A stretch of DNA of 64,000 bases from Ascaris suum (Eukaryota > Nematoda > Chromadorea > Rhabditida > Ascarididae): contig CM024168.1 of assembly GCA_013433145.1 (NCBI GenBank), forward strand, positions 6,084,184 to 6,148,183, given 5' to 3'. Position 1 is the stretch's first letter, and the number at the start of each line of letters is the position of its first letter. Of the stretch, positions 62,901 to 64,000 are shown in pieces. The notes below the pieces were generated by a model. It was not told the DNA's origin and made no database searches. It saw only the letters and a list, made by a program, of their open reading frames with translations. The position numbers were made by a program, and so were the translations under genes.

Positions 62901-64000
62901 TGTCATGAGGTTGTGTTCAGAAATTCACGGATTTAAGTCGGTTGTTTTAAGACAGGTGCACATATTTTTACGATTTATACACAATGTAATATCGGCAAAA
63001 AATATTGAACTTGTCATTCGCAGCAATACTTGCCAAACGCCGCATTTTGAGGTCGATGTGCAATTCCCTTCTTCTTCGTCAAAAGTGCTTTGTGCACTCC
63101 ATTATATTGCATCATTTCCATGAGGCATCACATGTTACTTTTCTACAATCAGTCTGTGGATGCCGTATGCTGTAACGTATGTTTTACAGTGTGCAGCATT
63201 GTGCCAAATATTGTGACTAGTAAGTGGAGGACACTATTTGGAAATCAGCGGCTTTTTTTTGCACATATCCCTCTCGAGTTTAAAAAAATTTGTCCCGTTC
63301 TGGCTTCTTCTTTTGGAACGAATGAATGAAGTTTTTTTCAATTTTCGACGCTCATGCACTTTTTGGAGTTGATGCAGTAAGTTTCTTGTTGCGCTAAATT
63401 GCAGTCGAGTTTCCATTATGTTCCACAATGAAATATTTATTCTTAGTTCGTGCAAGGTGCATAGAGCGCTTCGCTTTCAAATTAAAACGCATTTTTATTA
63501 ATTTCACAGCATGCTGTATTAATTTTTGTGGTCGTTTATTCGACAACCGTTTCTTGGTTGAATATATGATTGTCTCCTAGTTTAGGCAAAAGAGTTGCTG
63601 GTAACTATTGGATGTTGTTGTAAAACTGTGTCCAACGCATTCAAGGTTTTCTCATTTTTTGCTTGACGTCGCTGAATGTCATTACGGCTTTTAAATAAAT
63701 AGCTGCGTGACTATTTCAATAAGAAGGATAGAGATTGTTCAAGTTGCAAAAGGTGCAGTTGGCGCTTGCAGACGCCCTTTATGGCTTCTTTTTCGGCAGC
63801 TAGTAGCTACTTTTTGAGTTGCTATAACCTCACTCTTACAGGTGTACCAGTGGTCGGTGGTGGATCGTAAAATCCGTTGTCGCTTAGATGCGCGCAAGAT
63901 TCTCCCTTCATCAGAGTCGATCTCAACGTTGGATATCGAAGCTGCAAGAGATGGTCATGTAACGGCACTTTCGCTTCTCGATAAGCCCGATGGTGCACAA
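24830..64000 (+). CDS. lrk-1: LRK-1: leucine-rich-repeat Roc-COR protein kinase (LRRK family), 3' end beyond the window
   Basis: This is the orthologue of the LRRK1/LRRK2 family, large cytoplasmic multidomain proteins combining a Ras-like Roc GTPase with a Ser/Thr kinase and acting in endolysosomal and vesicle trafficking and neuronal polarity. The start ATG at 24830-24832 is preceded directly by an in-frame TAA at 24827-24829. Forty-two exons plus one candidate (28555-28716) join in phase to the right edge, giving about 2,440 codons. Domain order is ankyrin (residues ~1-578), LRR (~578-1001), Roc (~1001-1219), COR (~1219-1782), kinase (~1782-2174) and WD40-like (~2174 onward). Residue numbers include the candidate exon and two bases apparently missing near 57,840 and 57,863. 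The C. elegans protein is about 2,400 residues, so only part of the C-terminus should lie outside. Exon lists are in the domain entries. Family and domain assignments are strong; a few splice sites (near 37298, 37804, 49701, 55871) are the best phase-compatible choice. Confidence 0.95.
26460..28554 (+). other. Large lrk-1 intron (third)
   Basis: This is 2.1 kb between the exon ending at 26459 and the candidate exon at 28555, or 2.76 kb if that exon is not used. It contains an AT-rich stretch of TTA/ATT trinucleotide-like sequence at about 28,185-28,320 and C-rich patches near 27,590. Open frames at 26502-26817 and 27694-28157 show no ankyrin or other motif and were not called. Confidence 0.6.
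28555..28716 (+). CDS. lrk-1: Candidate additional lrk-1 exon in the ankyrin region
   Basis: After the acceptor TTGGCACAG a frame stays open for about 200 bases. The codon flavour is like that of neighbouring exons (QLLDVSARIGLLDAYGMCVV; HRAQLNDLLKKL). A donor GTTTTT at 28717 leaves 162 bases. It starts with two bases and ends with one, exactly fitting the phase-1 junction between the exons ending at 26459 and starting at 29218, so it adds 54 residues without changing frame. It has no start codon near its 5' end and would be missed by simple ORF listing. It does not show a clear ankyrin consensus, so it may be an optional exon or chance. Confidence 0.5.
31037..32542 (+). other. lrk-1 intron between two ankyrin exons
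   Basis: This is 1.5 kb of AT-rich sequence with pyrimidine-rich patches. The 122-codon minus-strand frame at 31077-31445 has no recognisable motif. I see no further exon that would keep phase here. Confidence 0.6.
32715..34036 (+). other. lrk-1 intron between two ankyrin exons
   Basis: This is 1.3 kb. It contains a C12 run at 33,413-33,424 followed by C-rich sequence. The open frame continues past the donor at 32715 for about 75 codons, which is read-through rather than a separate gene. Confidence 0.6.
36526..42320 (+). CDS. lrk-1: lrk-1 exons 11-17: leucine-rich repeats
   Basis: Exons: 36526-36736, 37298-37605, 37804-37860, 38122-38155, 38807-39062, 41152-41393, 42158-42320. LRR consensus segments are clear: LTRIDVSSNNLKVL, LRSLNAANNLIEQL, LSTIDVSFNKLTHLPDTV, LARLNISHNELTSL, LRHLDVSHNQLIM, LTSLDVSDNCIKSVP, LSVLNLSGNTAIESLPPELG. 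Two very short exons (57 and 34 bases) are proposed because they restore phase between 37605 and 38807 and supply LTSLPETFYL and a degenerate LRR turn. The acceptor of the exon at 37298 could instead be at 37292, and that of 37804 at 37807 or 37810, all in frame. Serine-rich, non-LRR insertions occur around residues 690-740 and 840-900 (SRSKSAVRSQRSLS), plausible phosphorylation sites. LRRs form a curved scaffold shielding the kinase in LRRK proteins. Confidence 0.88.
39663..40345 (-). mobile_element. Degenerate Gag-like remnant, two partial copies, in an lrk-1 intron
   Basis: On the minus strand, 40,117-39,687 encodes a coiled-coil-rich segment (LAQAKVERYL, LEHHISQIQAALNQLSAYER, EKEQEQREVNLM). 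It is interrupted by one frameshift near 40,001-40,010 and ends at a stop at 39,687. A second stretch, 40,345-40,199, repeats the end of this region: plus-strand bases 39,663-39,770 and 40,238-40,342 are clearly similar with scattered substitutions and small indels. Both encode AASSFAS followed by an IFD motif, but only the second stays open in the shared frame beyond it (to a stop near 40,199). The coil arrangement resembles the N-terminal part of Gag proteins of nematode BEL/Pao LTR retrotransposons. I see no capsid, zinc-knuckle, protease or reverse transcriptase motifs and no LTRs, so it is a fragment and non-functional. The family name is inference. Confidence 0.5.
43261..46264 (+). CDS. 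lrk-1: lrk-1 exons 18-22: Roc GTPase domain
   Basis: Exons: 43261-43381, 44073-44193, 45051-45171, 45557-45732, 46150-46264. The first encodes the linker GKLWNLNLKGCSL...LIAYLKSILE that precedes Roc in LRRK proteins. Next comes the P-loop GVQGIGKTS (about residues 1055-1063) with the Mg/phosphate-binding Lys-Thr. STVGVDIAEWTF, with the switch I threonine, follows, then switch II DFGGQREYYATHQYFLSRRS (from about 1136) and a guanine-base motif THVD (about 1194-1197) in place of NKxD, as usual in LRRK Roc domains. All nucleotide-binding elements are intact, so GTP binding is predicted. Roc pairs with COR to form the RocCOR supradomain that regulates the kinase. Splice phases are unambiguous. Confidence 0.95.
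46822..52643 (+). CDS. lrk-1: lrk-1 exons 23-31: COR domain and linker
   Basis: Exons: 46822-47024, 47578-47743, 48194-48389, 49018-49212, 49701-49962, 50578-50793, 51797-51969, 52214-52324, 52479-52643. COR landmarks are ACSFLHENG followed by VILHYEDVTLRELYFLDPQW and LCDILAHVITIREINPFARN, then LIPSLLPDEYQLRGGYPGS and MAYIPSGFWSRLMTRILG. The COR domain (C-terminal of Roc) mediates dimerisation and couples Roc to the kinase. Exon 49701-49962 is an insertion of about 87 residues, serine- and charge-rich, between the two COR halves. Its acceptor is the best phase-compatible choice, and an internal GTAAGC donor at 49873 would shorten it in frame by 30 codons. The last exon holds a CPHC motif. Apart from that insertion the phases are clear. 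Confidence 0.9.
50044..50133. repeat. Three-copy 30-base tandem repeat behind a COR exon
   Basis: Three consecutive 30-base units (50044-50073, 50074-50103, 50104-50133) share the pattern GARGAATTCCGYTCGAATYC followed by CATGRT, with increasing divergence. In the frame of the preceding lrk-1 exon they read as ten-residue units around GGFRSNPHDS. They lie in the intron after the donor at 49963, in a frame that stays open from 49701 to a stop at 50470-50472. Confidence 0.8.
52771..52823 (+). other. tRNA-like internal promoter boxes (possible SINE fragment)
   Basis: GTTGGCGTAGTTAGTAGAGC at 52,771-52,790 matches a tRNA D-arm/A-box, and GTTCAAATCGC at 52,813-52,823 matches a B-box, with spacing typical of polymerase III promoters. 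The anticodon stem does not pair and only part of the D-stem does, so this is not a functional tRNA. A tRNA-derived SINE head or a decayed tRNA would explain it. Confidence 0.35.
53942..53999. repeat. 29-base tandem duplication
   Basis: Two adjacent 29-base copies (53942-53970 and 53971-53999) begin TTATCTCACAGA and contain GGATAGTGTATGA. They differ at about three positions. The pair lies inside an lrk-1 intron. Confidence 0.9.
54441..59434 (+). CDS. lrk-1: lrk-1 exons 32-37: Ser/Thr protein kinase domain (frame broken twice in one exon)
   Basis: Exons: 54441-54720, 55871-55960, 56466-56717, 57658-57904, 58603-58725, 59251-59434. Kinase elements in order: glycine loop GRGAFGFVF (about 1860-1868); ATP lysine in AALKML (about K1885); alpha-C glutamate in RQELNVL (about E1929); catalytic loop IIYRDLKCENVL with D2006, K2008 and N2011; metal-binding DYG (2033-2035) in place of DFG, as in LRRKs; then VDCFSFAMFLYELISLKLPF and CWAGQPVDRPSASQIV. 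In exon 57658-57904 the frame is lost after GAKGFG at the G run 57838-57841 and again at about 57863. Supplying one base at each point restores the expected GTEGFMAP and Glu of the APE motif up to the donor at 57905. No splice solves it. Exon 55871 uses the phase-0 acceptor TTTTTTCAAG; CCAG at 55858 would be out of phase. Confidence 0.92.
60021..64000 (+). CDS. lrk-1: lrk-1 exons 38-42: start of the C-terminal WD40-like region (truncated by the window)
   Basis: Exons: 60021-60145, 60576-60676, 61829-62071, 62629-62794, and 63842 to beyond 64000. Blade-like segments: GEVWLSRSDGSITVL; VITAMCVVNDSIWLAESTGL; PLLILLALPSTLLLLRGDRI; QIWTGHCEGAISVHTIGADE; and VYQWSVVDRKIRCRLDARK at the right edge. 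All junction phases agree. The exon at 62629 could run on to an in-frame stop at 62807-62809, but a GTTGGT donor at 62795 joins it cleanly in phase 0 to the exon at 63842. In LRRK proteins this C-terminal beta-propeller supports dimerisation and vesicle or microtubule association. The last codon in the window is complete and the frame is open, so the 3' end lies outside. Confidence 0.82.

Noticed and set aside
1..64000. CRISPR array, rRNA genes, bacterial operon structure
   Set aside because: No regularly spaced identical repeats, no rRNA-like conserved stretches, and the genes are spliced eukaryotic ones.

Overview
The window reads as nuclear DNA of an animal, most probably a nematode. The genes are intron-rich. 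Most introns are 100-2,000 bases long with GT...AG ends, and most acceptors are short pyrimidine-AG types (TTTCAG, TTGCAG, TTTAAG). One gene encodes a single large LRRK protein that carries ankyrin repeats, the layout of nematode LRK-1. The species cannot be named from the sequence alone.

Layout. (1) About 255-3,292, plus strand: four phase-compatible candidate exons that look like the 3' end of an unidentified gene entering from the left edge; its last exon carries a hydrophobic segment. (2) 6,602-13,732, plus: a complete nine-exon NMD3 gene of 504 codons, encoding the 60S ribosomal subunit export adaptor. (3) 13,733-24,829: about 11 kb with no confident gene. It holds several weak open segments (one cluster on the minus strand at 22.7-24.5 kb), a degenerate ~27-base tandem repeat and G-rich tracts. 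(4) 24,830 to the right edge, plus: an lrk-1 (LRRK1/LRRK2-family) gene with 42 supported exons plus one further candidate. It encodes ankyrin repeats, leucine-rich repeats, Roc GTPase, COR, kinase and the first part of a WD40-like region. About 2,440 codons lie inside the window and the 3' end is cut off.

I built both gene models by hand from frame, splice phase and remembered family motifs. NMD3 and the conserved Roc, COR and kinase exons of lrk-1 join without any phase conflict. The one anomaly is in the kinase exon at 57,658-57,904: after the DYG motif the reading frame breaks twice within about 25 bases, each time as though a single G were missing from a G run. This looks like a base-calling or assembly error, but could be real damage to the activation segment.

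Other points of interest are a two-copy degenerate Gag-like remnant on the minus strand inside an lrk-1 LRR intron, a three-copy 30-base repeat directly behind a COR exon that has two usable in-phase donors, a previously easy-to-miss 162-base candidate exon in the ankyrin region, a Cys/His motif pair in the COR-kinase linker, and many GGGGA-type G-quadruplex motifs and long G or C runs in non-coding DNA. I found no rRNA, convincing tRNA, CRISPR array or intact transposon.
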